DNA of 64,000 bases from contig CM028914.1 in the NCBI GenBank assembly GCA_016801845.1, forward strand, positions 4,821,501-4,885,500, written 5' to 3'. This document shows positions 23,123 to 34,700 of this stretch, in pieces. Under the pieces are notes generated by a model, which worked only from the letters and a program-made list of their open reading frames with translations, did not search any database and was not told where the DNA came from. The translations under genes and the position numbers were made by a program. Source of the stretch: Polydactylus sextarius (lineage: Eukaryota > Chordata > Actinopteri > Polynemidae). Position 1 is the stretch's first letter, and each line of letters opens with the position of its first letter.

Positions 23123-23151
23123 AGTGTGTGTGTGCGTGTGTGTGTGTGTGT
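23123..23151. repeat. (TG)n microsatellite
   Basis: An imperfect TG run with one GC interruption, repeated at the same place in copy 2 (about 37836-37864). Confidence 0.85.
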
Positions 23152-23384
23152 ACATTACATGACGTTGTGCTCCTTATATGTAAAAAATGCATGTAGCTTT
23201 TGAGTTGCACTGTTTTTCCATTCGCTTCATTTCATGTGTAGTTTTTGAATAAAAGTCCTTCTGCTTGTTTTATTGTGAAACACACATCGCAAACCTGAAA
23301 AAAGGCCCATACACACAAGTATTACACAACTTTGAAGTACACGAACAGGGGACATTTACCAGGGGACATTTACTTTAAAAGCCT

Positions 23385-24078
23385 ACTCTGGACACAGGTG
23401 ATCTAGCTAATTATAGACCCATATCAAATCTTCCTTTTATGTCCAAAATCACTCTGTGATTACTTCCATGGGAATAGTCTGTTTGAAGATTTCCAGTCAG
23501 GGTTTAGAGCTCATCATAGTAATAGAAACAGCATTAGTGAAAGTTACCAACAACCTTCTCATGGTGTCAGAAAATGGACTTGTCTCTGTACTTGTCCTGT
23601 TGGGATTTAGTGCTGCCTTTGTAATAAAATCTTATGATCAATTGTATCAAAGAATATATTTGGGATTAGAGGCACTGCACTTTATTGGTTTAAGTCGTAT
23701 CTATCGGATAGATTCCAGTTTGTTCATGTGAACAAGGAGTCTTCCATACAAACTGCAGTTAGTCATTTATTTCCACAGGGTTCTGTGTTAGGACCAATCC
23801 TTTTTAACTTATACATACTTCCCTTAGACAATGTCATCAGGAAGCACAATATAAACTTCCATTGTTATGCAGATGATAACCAGCTGTACTAAACTAACCA
23901 GGTCATCACACCTCAGGATTGTCTTAAATACATTAAGACCTGGATGACTCATAATTTCTCACTTTTAAACTCAGACAAAGCCGAAGTTATCATACTTGTC
24001 CCGAAACATCTCATAACATCATTTTTAGATCACATAGATAATCTAGATGGTATTACAGTGGCCTCCATTTCTACTGTG
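23385..24078 (+). mobile_element. L2-like LINE, reverse transcriptase piece
   Basis: The frames are broken, but the reverse transcriptase blocks are visible in order: NYRPISNLPF, FQSGFRAHHSN, LGFSAAF, PQGSVLGPIL, then HCYADDNQLY with the catalytic YADD (about 23868-23889), followed by the LDHIDNLDGI region. It has no MITE, so it shows the empty insertion site near 23821. It is cut at about 24078 by a Ty3/gypsy fragment. Confidence 0.85.
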
Positions 24079-25800
24079 AGCTTAGCGGTTTGATAAGAGA
24101 AGATCGGTCCACACCACAAATGGATGTTGAGCCCCCTCTAACCAATGTTTCCATTCTTCCAATGCTATCTTGACGGAAGTAACTCATGATTACCGACATC
24201 ATAGTTCTGTTCTGCTGGTGAAAGCTTCCTGGACAGGATGACACAAGGGTGCAGCTTGTGATCCTTGGCAGAGCACTGCAGGAGAACAGCCCCAGCTCCT
24301 TCGTTGGACGCATCCACTTCCACCACAAACTGCTGACTGGGGTCAGGAACCGTGGGTATGGAAGCAGTGGTAAACATCTCCTTGAGCTGAGTGAAGACCT
24401 CCTGGGCTTGCGAGGACCACAGGAATGGAACCTGAGGAGAGGTGAGAGCATGGAGGGGAGAAGCTATGGTGCTGAAATTTCTGATAAACCGCCTGTAGAA
24501 GTTAGCAAAGCCCAGAAACTGCTGGACCTACTTGCAGGTAATATGTGGAGACCACTGAGCCACAGCGCTACCTTTAGCCGAGTCCATTTGTATCTGTCCA
24601 GGGGCTATGAGGAAGCCCAGGAGTGACACAGATTCGGCATGAAATTCACTCTTTTCTGCTTTCACATAAGGCTGGTTCTCCAGCAGGCGCTGGAATGATG
24701 AAATGCTAAAAATGAAGCTTCCATCTAGCATAGCACTAGCCCCCAAGGACTGAGGTAGAGATTCAGTCCTAACATTCAGTTTGTAAGCAAAGCTCCAAAC
24801 TAAATTCCTCCAGCCGTGTGAAGCAGGTGAAGGACAACCTCTGGTGTAGTCCATGAGAACTGAAGCTCGTGACTTGTCCCTTCTCTGCTCACCCAAGTTG
24901 TGGTCTGTTCTGACCGTAGGGCGATCACAGCGTCAAGATCCTCGGGCAAATCGAGGGGAACCAATTAGTCTTGTATTGGGGCAGACAGTCCTTTGATGAA
25001 AGCATCATATAGTACTGTGGAATTCCATCTGCTATCAGTGGCTAAGGTGCAGAAGCAGATGGCATAATCAGAGACCGAGTCTGTACCTTGCCTGATGCTC
25101 AAACTTATGTGTTGTTTCTCTTCCTGACATGGTAGGGTAGAAAACTTTCCTCAACGCCTCTGTGAACTAATCCACAGATTGACAGATTGGCGACCCACGG
25201 GACCATTCCGCTGTAGCCCAGGCCTGTGCTCTCCTAGTAAGATGGGAGATCATGAATGCCACCTTGAATCTTTCGGTAGGTAAGGTTGACAGCAATTGTC
25301 CCTAGTGCATTTCATAGTCCACAATGAACAACAGGCATTCTCCAGGCTCACCGGAGAATTTTTTAGGTGGAGGAAGATGAAGAGCCAAGGATTGGGGACC
25401 TGAGGTTGGTGGTGCTATGACATTTGCTGAGGAAGGCGTGGCTGAGGTGTCTTTGGTCAGGTGAGCAAGCATCTGATGAATCTGGGTGGTCAAGAGAGTC
25501 ACTTGAGCTGTCATGTCAGCCCTGAACTCCTCTTGACTGTCTGCCAGCACTTTCACTCCCTGTTGGAGGGCGGACATCTGGTCCTCCTGCTGATTAAGGC
25601 CGACGCCTTGAAAGTGAACAGCTGCCGTCAGGTGGTCTGAGCTGGCTGGGCTCATGCTGGCCAGTTCGCTCTGTCACGACCAAACTATGGACCCGAACCC
25701 AAAAACACAACTCCACAGACCAAAAGTAGCATTTATTACACAAACAAAAAAACACTCTTTACAGAGGAAAAAAATCTATGAGAAAGAAACAAACAGAAAA
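24079..25800 (-). mobile_element. Ty3/gypsy retrotransposon fragment nested in the LINE
   Basis: On the minus strand, from right to left: a TTTGGTCGTGACAG leader and a gag start (25655) with KKFSGEPGECLLFI; a broken gag stretch with the DYAI...LYDAFIKGLSAPIQD pattern (about 25270-24900); a jump into the reverse transcriptase end (KAEKSEFHAESVSLLGFLI, then QFLGFANFYRRFIRNFS); and an RNase H start (FVVEVDASNEGAGAVLLQ), ending near the conserved HPFVVWTD. Much of pol is missing, and stops and frameshifts are frequent. No LTR or integrase is seen. It is an inactive, internally deleted copy. Confidence 0.85.
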
Positions 25801-25827
25801 TCACACAAACGAGGCTTGTTTGTGAGT

Positions 25828-26466
25828 TTGGGTCCGGAAGGCAGACACCCTTTCTACATTTAAGGTTAGACTTAAAACTTTCCTTTATGATAAAGCCTAT
25901 AGTTAAGGATGGTTCTGGTGGGACATGGACCTGCCTGAACTATCCTTTAGTTAAGCTGCTATAGGATTAGACTGCTGGGGAACTCTGACAATACACTGCT
26001 CCTCTTCTTTCTGTCCCTCACTCCTGTTGCTTCTGTCTCTCCCTCACACTTCATGTCTTTATATCAGTATATTACATATTATTAACACTCATCTTCTCTC
26101 TCTCGCAGTTATGTGCCCCCATCCCTTTCTCTTTTTCAGGTAACTTTGATTAATTAATTTTGCTTAACAACTACTTGTAAACATCTAGTCTCTACTGTCT
26201 CTTACTGGTCTCCCTCTTTTCTTTCTCCCCTCTCCCCCGTCCTCCTCCCCTCCCTTTCCACTGTCTTCTCTGTCTCTTTTCTCTGTTTTCATTTCACCCC
26301 AGCCGATCAAAGCTGATGACCGTCCACTCTGAGTCTGGTTCTGCTGGAGGTTTCTTCCTGTTAAAGGGGAGTTTTTCCTCTCCATTGCTGCCAAGCACGT
26401 GCTAAGTAAAGTGCCTTGTGAAATGCTTTTAAGATCTGGTGCTGTATAAATATATTTGAATTGAAA
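25828..26466 (+). mobile_element. L2-like LINE, 3' end
   Basis: It resumes at the post-RT codons for KADTLSTFKVRLKTFLYD and continues through the long pyrimidine-rich 3' UTR with its CTGCTGGAGGTTTCTTCCTG and GCCAAGCACGTGCTAAGTAA blocks. It finishes in the L2 tail AAGATCTGGTGCTGTATAAA and TTGAATTGAAACTG. This 3' UTR is more complete than in modules 1-3. Confidence 0.8.
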
Positions 26467-27880
26467 CTGACTTGAATAGACTGACAGACAGGCAGAGAGA
26501 CAGATTTAATTTCATTTATTTATTTATTGCTATCATGCATCCAGGGTCACAAAATTTATGTTCCAAAAGGCCCTGGATTAAATACATTCTGACATTTAAC
26601 ATATTGTTTGTCATCAGCTTTGTGTAGCTGATTTGGAGTCAAAAGCTGAGCTGTTGTGGATAAATGACTGTCAGGGAATTACAGGAACATACAGACATGC
26701 TGAACCTTAACATAAAGTCTTGAGTTGTCATTTTAATGCCTTGAGCAAGTTTCTAAAAATGTTGCAGGAAAGATCAAAATATTTCTTATACCTTACTGCA
26801 ACAATATAGAACCTCAGGCTACTATTTCCTACTATGCATTCAACATATTAAAATGAAATGAAAACAACTCTGACAAACAAAGGTTTTTTTTAACAGCTTG
26901 TTGAATGGTTGTCAAAATTTTAATTTATTATTTCACTGAATTTCAAGCAATACTGTAATTAGTTATTTTTAATGAATGAACAATGTTGTTGAAACTGATG
27001 AAGCTGTATTTTCTATTTATTTTCTGTTGAATATCTAAAGCCAAATATGATGAAGGTCCTCCCAAAAACTTTACTTGTCAGTCCCTGCTACAAACCAGTC
27101 TCATCTCAAAACATACAAATACTAAATTGGTCCACTCTGCAAAACTCAGCAGTTTCACAATTTAAGGTCTTCATTCATTGCTTTTGCCTGCCCCCATGTC
27201 ATGAGACCGTCAAGTTTTTGCCTGCAGGAGCAAATCAATATGGTTGATATTCTTATCATATGGAAAATGCAATATTTTGAGAAAATAGTTTTGGTGTTAT
27301 TTTAAATTTTGATGACATTTCTAGTGAGAACTACATACTAAACATCACATACACTGAGTGTATGTGATGTTTAGTTTATTAGTTAAGATTTTGTCAGGCC
27401 ATATTACTGTCACTGCTATGGTGGCTATGGCTAGTGACTCTGATATTGCATATTAGCAGCATGTAGTTTGTATCATTACATTTGCATTGATATTTCTTGC
27501 CGTTTCTGTTTAGGTGATGTGTTGGCTGATGTAACAAATTCCAGGCATCTAACTTGAATCTGTTCACAAAGAACATTCATATTGAGCCCGACCCAGGATT
27601 GTACTGGTCTTTACCAGCATTTTAGGGAAACATCACAACTACGTGGACTAGTGGAAAAGTGTGTGTTGAGTCCATGATTTAGGTGAACGTTCTGTATTAT
27701 GGATAGATACAAAGTAGACAAGCAACATTCAGTGAATGAAATCATCCATTTTTAAAAAAACATTCAGAAGGTACTAAAACCAGGTTGCACACTGTGCACA
27801 CTGCGCACTGTGCAGCATGGTATGGCAACACATAAGGGACAAAATACGGTTACTGTGCTTTTAACCAATTTAATATGAGC
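26467..27880. repeat. Gene-free module sequence downstream of A receptor
   Basis: It is paralogous to 2330-3766, with small indels. It is AT-rich and shows no gene, RNA or further element. Confidence 0.75.
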
Positions 27881-28924
27881 TTATTCTTTACCTATACCCC
27901 ACTTCTCTACATGCACTGCGTTTTGCCAAGTGGAAAAACGTAGTATTTCTACATTTTGGGATGAAACTGGGTTGTTGGAGAAGACAACAGAGAGTTTGAG
28001 TCGACAGCAAAGATGGTTAATGAGAACTGGTCTGATGGTCTGATCTCTAAGCCCATAGATCAAAGCACTAAGACACCTGGGGAGCAAGATTATAAACACA
28101 TAAAAAACATGTACAATGTGCACAAGTGTCATCGGTGAAACTACTTTTGCGATAGCTAAGAGGAACGAGTTGTGCATAGTTGAGAAAAGACTGAGGCCGA
28201 GCTGCACCAGATGCAGCAGCAGTGTTTTACGAGCCTTTTGAGCTGACGCTTCGTCTGCAGAGGCTGACCTGGCTGCTACCATCACACCAATATATGAAGA
28301 AATAATTGCTACAGTAGCTGAAACAAACACAAAACCAGTGTATGCTTTGTCGTATTGATCAGTTAATGGCCCCAAAAATATGACAGTGGTGTGACAAAAG
28401 TATCTCATCTGCAGACTCTCCAGCTGATGAAAGGGAAACTGTAAAAGCAACATAACTCGAATGAAGACATTTAGTGAACTGAAGACCCAAACAGCAGCAA
28501 TGGCTGCCCCTGTGTTTCTGATGGTGACGATGTTAGCGTGCCTCAGTGGGTAGCACACAGCTACATATCGTTCTAGAGACATAAACACAAGTGTCAAAGG
28601 AGAGATTTCAGTTGTCAGATTAGTGATCATGACGAGAAAACCACACACAGGATACGTCAGTTGTACTCGACAAGTAGCCACTAGGAAGAGGTTTTGACTC
28701 TGAGCCAGCAGAGCAGTATCTGCAAAAAGGAGGTTATACAGAAGAATATAACGAGAGGTTTCACGAAACACTGGTTTACTCCTCAGAGTGAACAACATGG
28801 TCCCATTAATGAAGAGAAACACACAACATGGCACTGTAGACAGAGAGAAAACAACTGCTCTCTCCACCATCATATCTGGTGGTTGAAAGGAGACATTAGT
28901 GTGAAAATCAGACCCATACGACAT
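27881..28924 (-). CDS. Type A odorant receptor, OR131-2-like, 347 aa
   Basis: The receptor is intact, with a C-terminus six residues longer (WGIGKE) than the other A proteins because the usual stop after VEK is lost. It has FQPPDMM in the N-terminus, Gln77 in SQNLF and RYFCHTT in loop 2; the other copy of the duplication (42588) has His and Asp at the latter two places. The start is at MSYGS; the frame extends 18 codons upstream over the probable acceptor region. Cys94, Cys177 and the TM7 motif are retained. Confidence 0.93.
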   Translation of the reverse strand: MSYGSDFHTNVSFQPPDMMVERAVVFSLSTVPCCVFLFINGTMLFTLRSKPVFRETSRYILLYNLLFADTALLAQSQNLFLVATCRVQLTYPVCGFLVMITNLTTEISPLTLVFMSLERYVAVCYPLRHANIVTIRNTGAAIAAVWVFSSLNVFIRVMLLLQFPFHQLESLQMRYFCHTTVIFLGPLTDQYDKAYTGFVFVSATVAIISSYIGVMVAARSASADEASAQKARKTLLLHLVQLGLSLFSTMHNSFLLAIAKVVSPMTLVHIVHVFYVFIILLPRCLSALIYGLRDQTIRPVLINHLCCRLKLSVVFSNNPVSSQNVEILRFSTWQNAVHVEKWGIGKE

Positions 28925-29330
28925 TGTGGAGAATAATTTAAGATGTAAATTATTAACCTGCTGGTGCCACTGAAACACTTATTACATTCAGTGTTAAACA
29001 GTCCAGATTCAGTGTCTTACCCGAGGCTTCACAAAAACCCCACAGTCATCAACATTTGTTTTCCCTGTGCAGAGAGCAAGTTAAAGTCAGTCTGTGTTTG
29101 TATGACAGCAGAGCTGATCTTCAAGGTTTGTTTGCCCAAACACGCAACTTAATAAACTTTTTCCTCACAACCTGTTCACATGACAAATCACACGTGAGAT
29201 TGTCAGCCATGGCTGATGTAATAACTTCTATTATTATCTTGTCTCATTGTCCAAAGTGGTTGTTACAGTCAAGTATGTGTTCAACATTTTGGAAATATTC
29301 AGTTTTATTTATTTGTGTTGTGTATGAAGT

Positions 29331-29528
<198 letters not shown>

Positions 29529-31120
29529 AGCCATTGTGGATAAATGACTGTCAGGGAATTACAGGAACATACAGACATGCTGAACCTTAACAGAAAGTCT
29601 TGAGTTGTCATGTTAATACCATGAGCAAGTTTCTAAAAAATGTTGCAGGAAAGATCAAAATATTTCTTACACCTTACTGCAACAATATAGAACCTCAGGC
29701 TACTATTTCCTACTATGCATTCAACATATTAAAACAAAATGAAAACAACTCTGACAAACAAAGGTTTTTTTTAACAGCTTGTTGAATGGTTGTTAAAATT
29801 CTAATTTATTCTTTCACTGAATTTCAAGCAATATTGTAATTAGTTATTTTTAATAAATGAACAATGTTGTTGAAAATGATGAAGCTGTATTTTCCATTTA
29901 TTTTCTGTTGAATATCTAAAGCCAAATATGATAAAGGTCCTCCCAAAAACTTTACTTGTCAGTCCCTGCTACAAACCAGTCTCAACTCAAAATGTACAAA
30001 TACTAAATTGGTCCACTCTGAAAAACACAGCAGTTTCACAATTTAAGGTCTTCATTCAGTGCTATTGCCTGTGTCCATGTCATGAAACGGTCAAGTTTCC
30101 GCCTGCAGGAGCAAATCAATATGCTGATATTCTTATAATTTTGGTGGAAAATGTAATATTTTATGATAACTTCAGCATTAATTTAAATTTTAATGACAGA
30201 AATATGTACTTTAATTTCAGAATCTTTATTAGGACAATTCTTTATTGAAACTTTATTTGTTAGGACAATTCCAAGGGCCCTGACTGATAGGGGCCCAAAA
30301 AAATATTAGAATATTTTATCAATATATTATGTTGGAGCTCACTGTCATTTCCTTCCATGGGGCCCAGAATTCCTGGCATGTCCGTGCCTGATTAGTTACC
30401 CTGCACATCAGGTCAAGGCAAATTGATTCCAGATAATGGATTGATACAGAGCTAGTGAACACATTTCCATACACTTGGTGGCATTATTCACCTCTATGTT
30501 GGTTTAGATACTTTATCAAATAGTTTTGCTGTGCCTAGGTATTGTGTATAGAGTAATCTAAGAGATATTTTGGCAAGCACATATCGAAGCGTGTTTTAAT
30601 TATATATGAAGTCTCGCTATCACTACCTGCTAGGTCTAAAATGTCTCTTGCCAAATCCCCAGAAAGTTCATGGAGGTCCTCCATCATCTCTCTCCAGGCA
30701 TGCTACTTCAGACCAAAGCAATGGATTGGACTAGATTGGCGTTAGCCCTGCCCACTGACTTTGATGGGTGAGTTTGACAAATAAAATTGATTCATGATTG
30801 GTGTACAGGACCATGAAATGAATTAGATAGTGAAATAACCATATATTTTTTTTTTACATAAAATGGAGTGGTATTTTAAAAAATCAATAACATATTTAAT
30901 GACACATTTATATATTCAAGTCCAATTTTGATTAATTAATGATACATTTCAGTAAATATTTAATGATGTATCTATTGATTTAATTTTGGCACTTTTACTC
31001 CTCCATAGTAAACCAGGTTGCACATGTGCACTGTACAGAATGGTACAGCAATACATAAGTGACAAACTACAGTTACTGTGTTTTTAACCAATTTAATATG
31101 AACTTATTTTCCCCTATACA
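29529..31120. other. Gene-free region between module joint and A receptor
   Basis: 29530-30240 is the familiar region downstream of an A gene. 30241-30330 shares TTTGTTAGGACAATTCCAAG and the following bases with the LINE-derived sequence at 48650-48730. The rest, to about 31000, is AT-rich with no feature I can name. Confidence 0.6.
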
Positions 31121-32146
31121 CTACTTTTCTACATCCACTGTGTTTTGCCAAGTGGAAAAATGTAGTATTTGTGCATTTTGGGATGAGACTGGGTTGTTTG
31201 AGAAGACAACAGAGAGTTTGAGTCGACAGTAGAGATGGTTAATGAGAACTGGTCTGATGGTCTGATCTCTGAGCCCATAGATCAAAGCACTAAGACACCT
31301 GGGGAGCATGATTATAAACACATAAAAAACATGCAGGATGTGCACAAGTGTCATCGGTGAAACTACTTTCGCGATAGCCATAAGGAACGAGTTGTGCATA
31401 GTTGAGAGAAGACTGAGGCCGAGTTGCACCAGATGCAGCAGCAGTGTTTTACGAGCCTTATGAGCTGACGCTTCGTCTGCAGAGGCTGACCTGGCTGCTA
31501 CCATCACACCAATATATGAAGAAATAATTGCTACAGTAGCTGAAACAAACACAAAACAAGTGTAGGCTTTGTCATAATGATCACTTAATGGCCCAAGGAA
31601 CATGACAGGTGTACGACAAATGTCTGTCATCTGCAGACTCTCCAGCTGATGAAAGGGAAACTGTAAAAGCAACATAACTCGAATGAAGACATTTAGTGAA
31701 CAAAAGGCCCAAACAGCAGCAATGGCTGCCCCTGTGTTTCTGATGGTAATGATGGTAGCGTGCCTCAGTGGGTAGCACACAGCTACATATCGTTCTAGAG
31801 ACATGAACACCAGTGTCAAAGGAGAGATTTCATTTGTGAGATTAGCGATCAAGACAAGAAAACCACACACAGGATATGTCAGTTGTATTTGACAAGTAGC
31901 CACTAGGAAGAGGTTGTGACTCTGAGCCAGCAGTGCAGTATCTGCAAAAAGGAGGTTATACAGAAGAATATAACGGGAGGTTTCACGAAACACTGGTTTA
32001 CTCCTCAGAGTGAACAACATGGTCCCATTAATAAAGAGAAACACACAACATGGCACTGTAGACAGAGAGAAAATAACCACTCTCTGCATTACCACATTTG
32101 TCAGTTGAAATGAGACATTAGCGTGAAACTCAGACCCATATGACAT
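31121..32146 (-). CDS. Type A odorant receptor, OR131-2-like, 341 aa
   Basis: It belongs to an A subgroup with 48911, marked by an N-terminus with FQLTNVVMQRVVIF instead of FKLSDMMVERALIF. Loop 2 reads MTDICRTPVMFLGPLSD, with Arg-Thr-Pro unique among the copies. TM4 has VWAFCSLN, and the C-terminal tail has HLYCRLKLS and QILHF. The conserved cysteines, ERY box and TM7 motif are all present. The start is the shared MSYGS; the open frame reaches 21 codons upstream. Confidence 0.93.
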   Translation of the reverse strand: MSYGSEFHANVSFQLTNVVMQRVVIFSLSTVPCCVFLFINGTMLFTLRSKPVFRETSRYILLYNLLFADTALLAQSHNLFLVATCQIQLTYPVCGFLVLIANLTNEISPLTLVFMSLERYVAVCYPLRHATIITIRNTGAAIAAVWAFCSLNVFIRVMLLLQFPFHQLESLQMTDICRTPVMFLGPLSDHYDKAYTCFVFVSATVAIISSYIGVMVAARSASADEASAHKARKTLLLHLVQLGLSLLSTMHNSFLMAIAKVVSPMTLVHILHVFYVFIIMLPRCLSALIYGLRDQTIRPVLINHLYCRLKLSVVFSNNPVSSQNAQILHFSTWQNTVDVEK

Positions 32147-32458
32147 TGTAGAGAATAATTTAAGATGTAAAACATTAACCTGCTGATGCCACTGAAACAC
32201 TAAACACATTCAGTCTTGAACAGTCCAGATTCAGTGTCTTTTAAACACAGATACCCGAGGCTTCACAAAAAAACCCCACAGTCATCAACATTTGTTTTCC
32301 CTGTGCAGAGAGCAGGTTACAGTCAGTCTGTGTTTGTATGACAGCAGAGCTGATCTTCAGGGTTTGTTTGCCCATGCACACAAATTATAAGCTCTTTCCT
32401 CACAAGCTGTTCACATGACACATCACACGTGAGATTGTCAGCAATGACTGATGTAATA

Positions 32459-32461
<3 letters not shown>

Positions 32462-32514
<53 letters not shown>
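32462..32514. repeat. (AT)n microsatellite
   Basis: About 26 AT units directly following TAATAATT. The same place in modules 1-4 has only 3-10 units followed by a T-run, so this is a lineage-specific expansion within the A upstream flank. Confidence 0.9.
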
Positions 32515-32522
<8 letters not shown>

Positions 32523-33144
32523 TGTGGTCGTAACAATCAAAAAGTATGTGTTCAACTTGTTCATATTTTGGAAATATTCTGTTTTATTTATTGTTGTTGT
32601 ATGTAAGTTGATACTTTGATTAGAGTTTATTGATCCTGCCAGGGAAATTATTGATGTAATAAACTATATGACATTAAAAGACAATTGGTAGTGGATGTCC
32701 AGCGTGACCTGAATGTCTCATGAGTCTTATTGTATGTACCTTCATTTATCAGTTTATTTGTTTCTATCACATATTGCATTGTCTCACAGTCAAATAAGCA
32801 GACATTCAGATTGAAAACAACACTTTATTCCTCAATTTCTCCCTGGGATCAATACATTATTTCTGATTCTGATGTTGTAGGGAGCTGTGTTGGTGTGGTG
32901 CTTTAGGTGCCACTGAGATATAAAATTAAAACCAGGAATTCCTGTGTCTGTCTCTGAGTTTGAAGAGTTATCAGATGGCAAAGTTCTATAAACAGTTTAT
33001 AATATGCTGAGACTTACATTTTACAACTTATCACAAATGTGACCATCTTATTTTTCATCATAGAAATATGCTAATCACATTTAAGTATATATACAATGTA
33101 CCACATTTACAAGCCCATACAATGCATGATATGTTTAATAAAGT

Positions 33145-33232
33145 CTACTTTGAGACTTCAGCCTTGGCTGGGACGATAGAGACTTTCATCTGACAGTAGA
33201 AACGATATCTGAGACGTGGTCTGATGGTCTGA
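33145..33232 (-). pseudogene. 3' remnant of a type B odorant receptor
   Basis: This is the fourth copy of the 88-bp remnant, with the same LINE junction as in modules 1-3, found more than 20 kb away from them. Confidence 0.85.
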
Positions 33233-33238
33233 ATTGGT

Positions 33239-33835
33239 CTTAATTAAGATTAACACAACTACTACACTAGAATCAAAACATAAGGTTATCAAATGTGGAT
33301 TATTAAACATAAGATCACTTCCATCCAAATCTTTGTTAGTGAATGATTTGATAATTGATCATAACATTGACTTATTCTGCCTTAATGAATCTTGGCAAAA
33401 AAAAAAAGGGAGGATTTTGTTAGTCTGAATGAATCAATTCCAACCCATGTTAATGTTTACATTCCTCGAGGCACAGGCCGGGGAGGAGGATTGCAGCCAG
33501 TTTTAACTCTAGTCTAATGATTAATCCTAAACCTAAGACTAGATATAACTCATTTGAAAGTCTTACTCTTAGTGTGTCACATCCAAACTGGAAAACACAA
33601 AAACCAGTTCTGATAGTTACTGCGTATGGTCCACCTGGTCCTACTGAAGCTAGTCATGGAGTTCCACAAGTTTTTAGTTAAGCTGGTATAGGATTAGACT
33701 CCTGGGGAACTCTGACAATACACTGCTCCTCTTCTCTCTGTCCCTCACTCCTCTCATCTCTGTCTCTCCCTCACCTTTCATGTCTTTATATCAATATATT
33801 ACATATTACTAACACTCATCTACTCTCTTTTGCAG
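33239..33835 (+). mobile_element. L2-like LINE fragment, heavily deleted
   Basis: It carries the endonuclease start, the same endonuclease-to-RT deletion junction (ACTGAAGCTAGTCATGGAG) and then a further deletion directly into the 3' UTR at about 33670. No MITE is left. It ends in a C-rich run at 33838-33857, next to a GACA-rich stretch. Confidence 0.8.
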
Positions 33836-34700
33836 ACCCCCCACCCCCCACCCCCATGGAGTTGAATAGACAGATAGACAGACAGGCAGAGAGACAATTT
33901 TAATTTTATGAATTTATTTATTGCTATCATGCATCCAGGGTCACAAAATTTATATCGCAAAAGGCCTGAGTTGTCAAGGTCTTGAGTTGTCATTTTAGCG
34001 CCATGAACAAGTTTCTAAAAGATGTTGCAGGAAAGATCAAAATATTTCTTACACCTTACTGCAATAATATATAACCTCAAGCTACTATTTCCTACTATGC
34101 TGTCAACATATTAAAATGAAATGAAAACAACTCTGACAAAGGTTTTTTTAACAGCTTGTTGAATGGTTGTTAAAATTCTAATTTATTCTTTTACTGAATT
34201 TCAAGCAATACCGTCATTAGTTATTTTTAATGAATGAACAATGTTATTAAAAATGATGAAGCTGTATTTTCTATTTATTTTGTGTTGAATATCTAAAGCC
34301 AAATATGATGAAGGTCCTATTTCTTGCCGTTTCTGTTTAGGTGATGTGTTGGCTGATGTAACTCCAGGCATCTAACTTAAATCTGTTCACAAAGAACATT
34401 CATATTGAGCCCGACCCAGGATTGTACTGGTCTTTACCAGCATTTTATGGCAACATCACAACTACGTGGACTAAAACAAGACTAATCCATGATTTGGGTG
34501 AACGTTCTGTATTATGGATAAATACAAAGTAGACAAGCAACATTTACTGGATGAAATCATCCATTTTTAAAAAACATTCAGAACGTAGTAAACAAGGTTG
34601 CACACGTGCACTGTGTGGCATGGTATGGCAATACATAAGTGACAAAATACGGTTACTGTGCTTTTAACCAATTTAATATGAGCTTATTTTTCCCTATACC
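33836..34700. repeat. Gene-free module sequence downstream of A receptor
   Basis: It is paralogous to the 2330-3766 block with several deletions. Nothing else is recognisable. Confidence 0.65.

Larger units (their letters stand above)
21163..29232. repeat. Segmental duplication, copy 1 (about 8.1 kb)
   Basis: It matches 35876-43939 almost base for base at a constant offset of about 14.71 kb. It contains LINE pieces, a split fish repeat, a 742-bp inverted-repeat element, a Ty3/gypsy fragment and the 347-aa A receptor. Similarity stops abruptly at the right end, where copy 2 changes sequence within ACTTCTATT. To the left the two regions stay paralogous but are more diverged, through the receptors at 19991 and 34701. 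Confidence 0.9.

Noticed and set aside
24249..24626. 125-codon plus-strand frame within the Ty3/gypsy region (also 38962-39339)
   Set aside because: It is antisense to the recognisable RT/RNase H coding on the minus strand.
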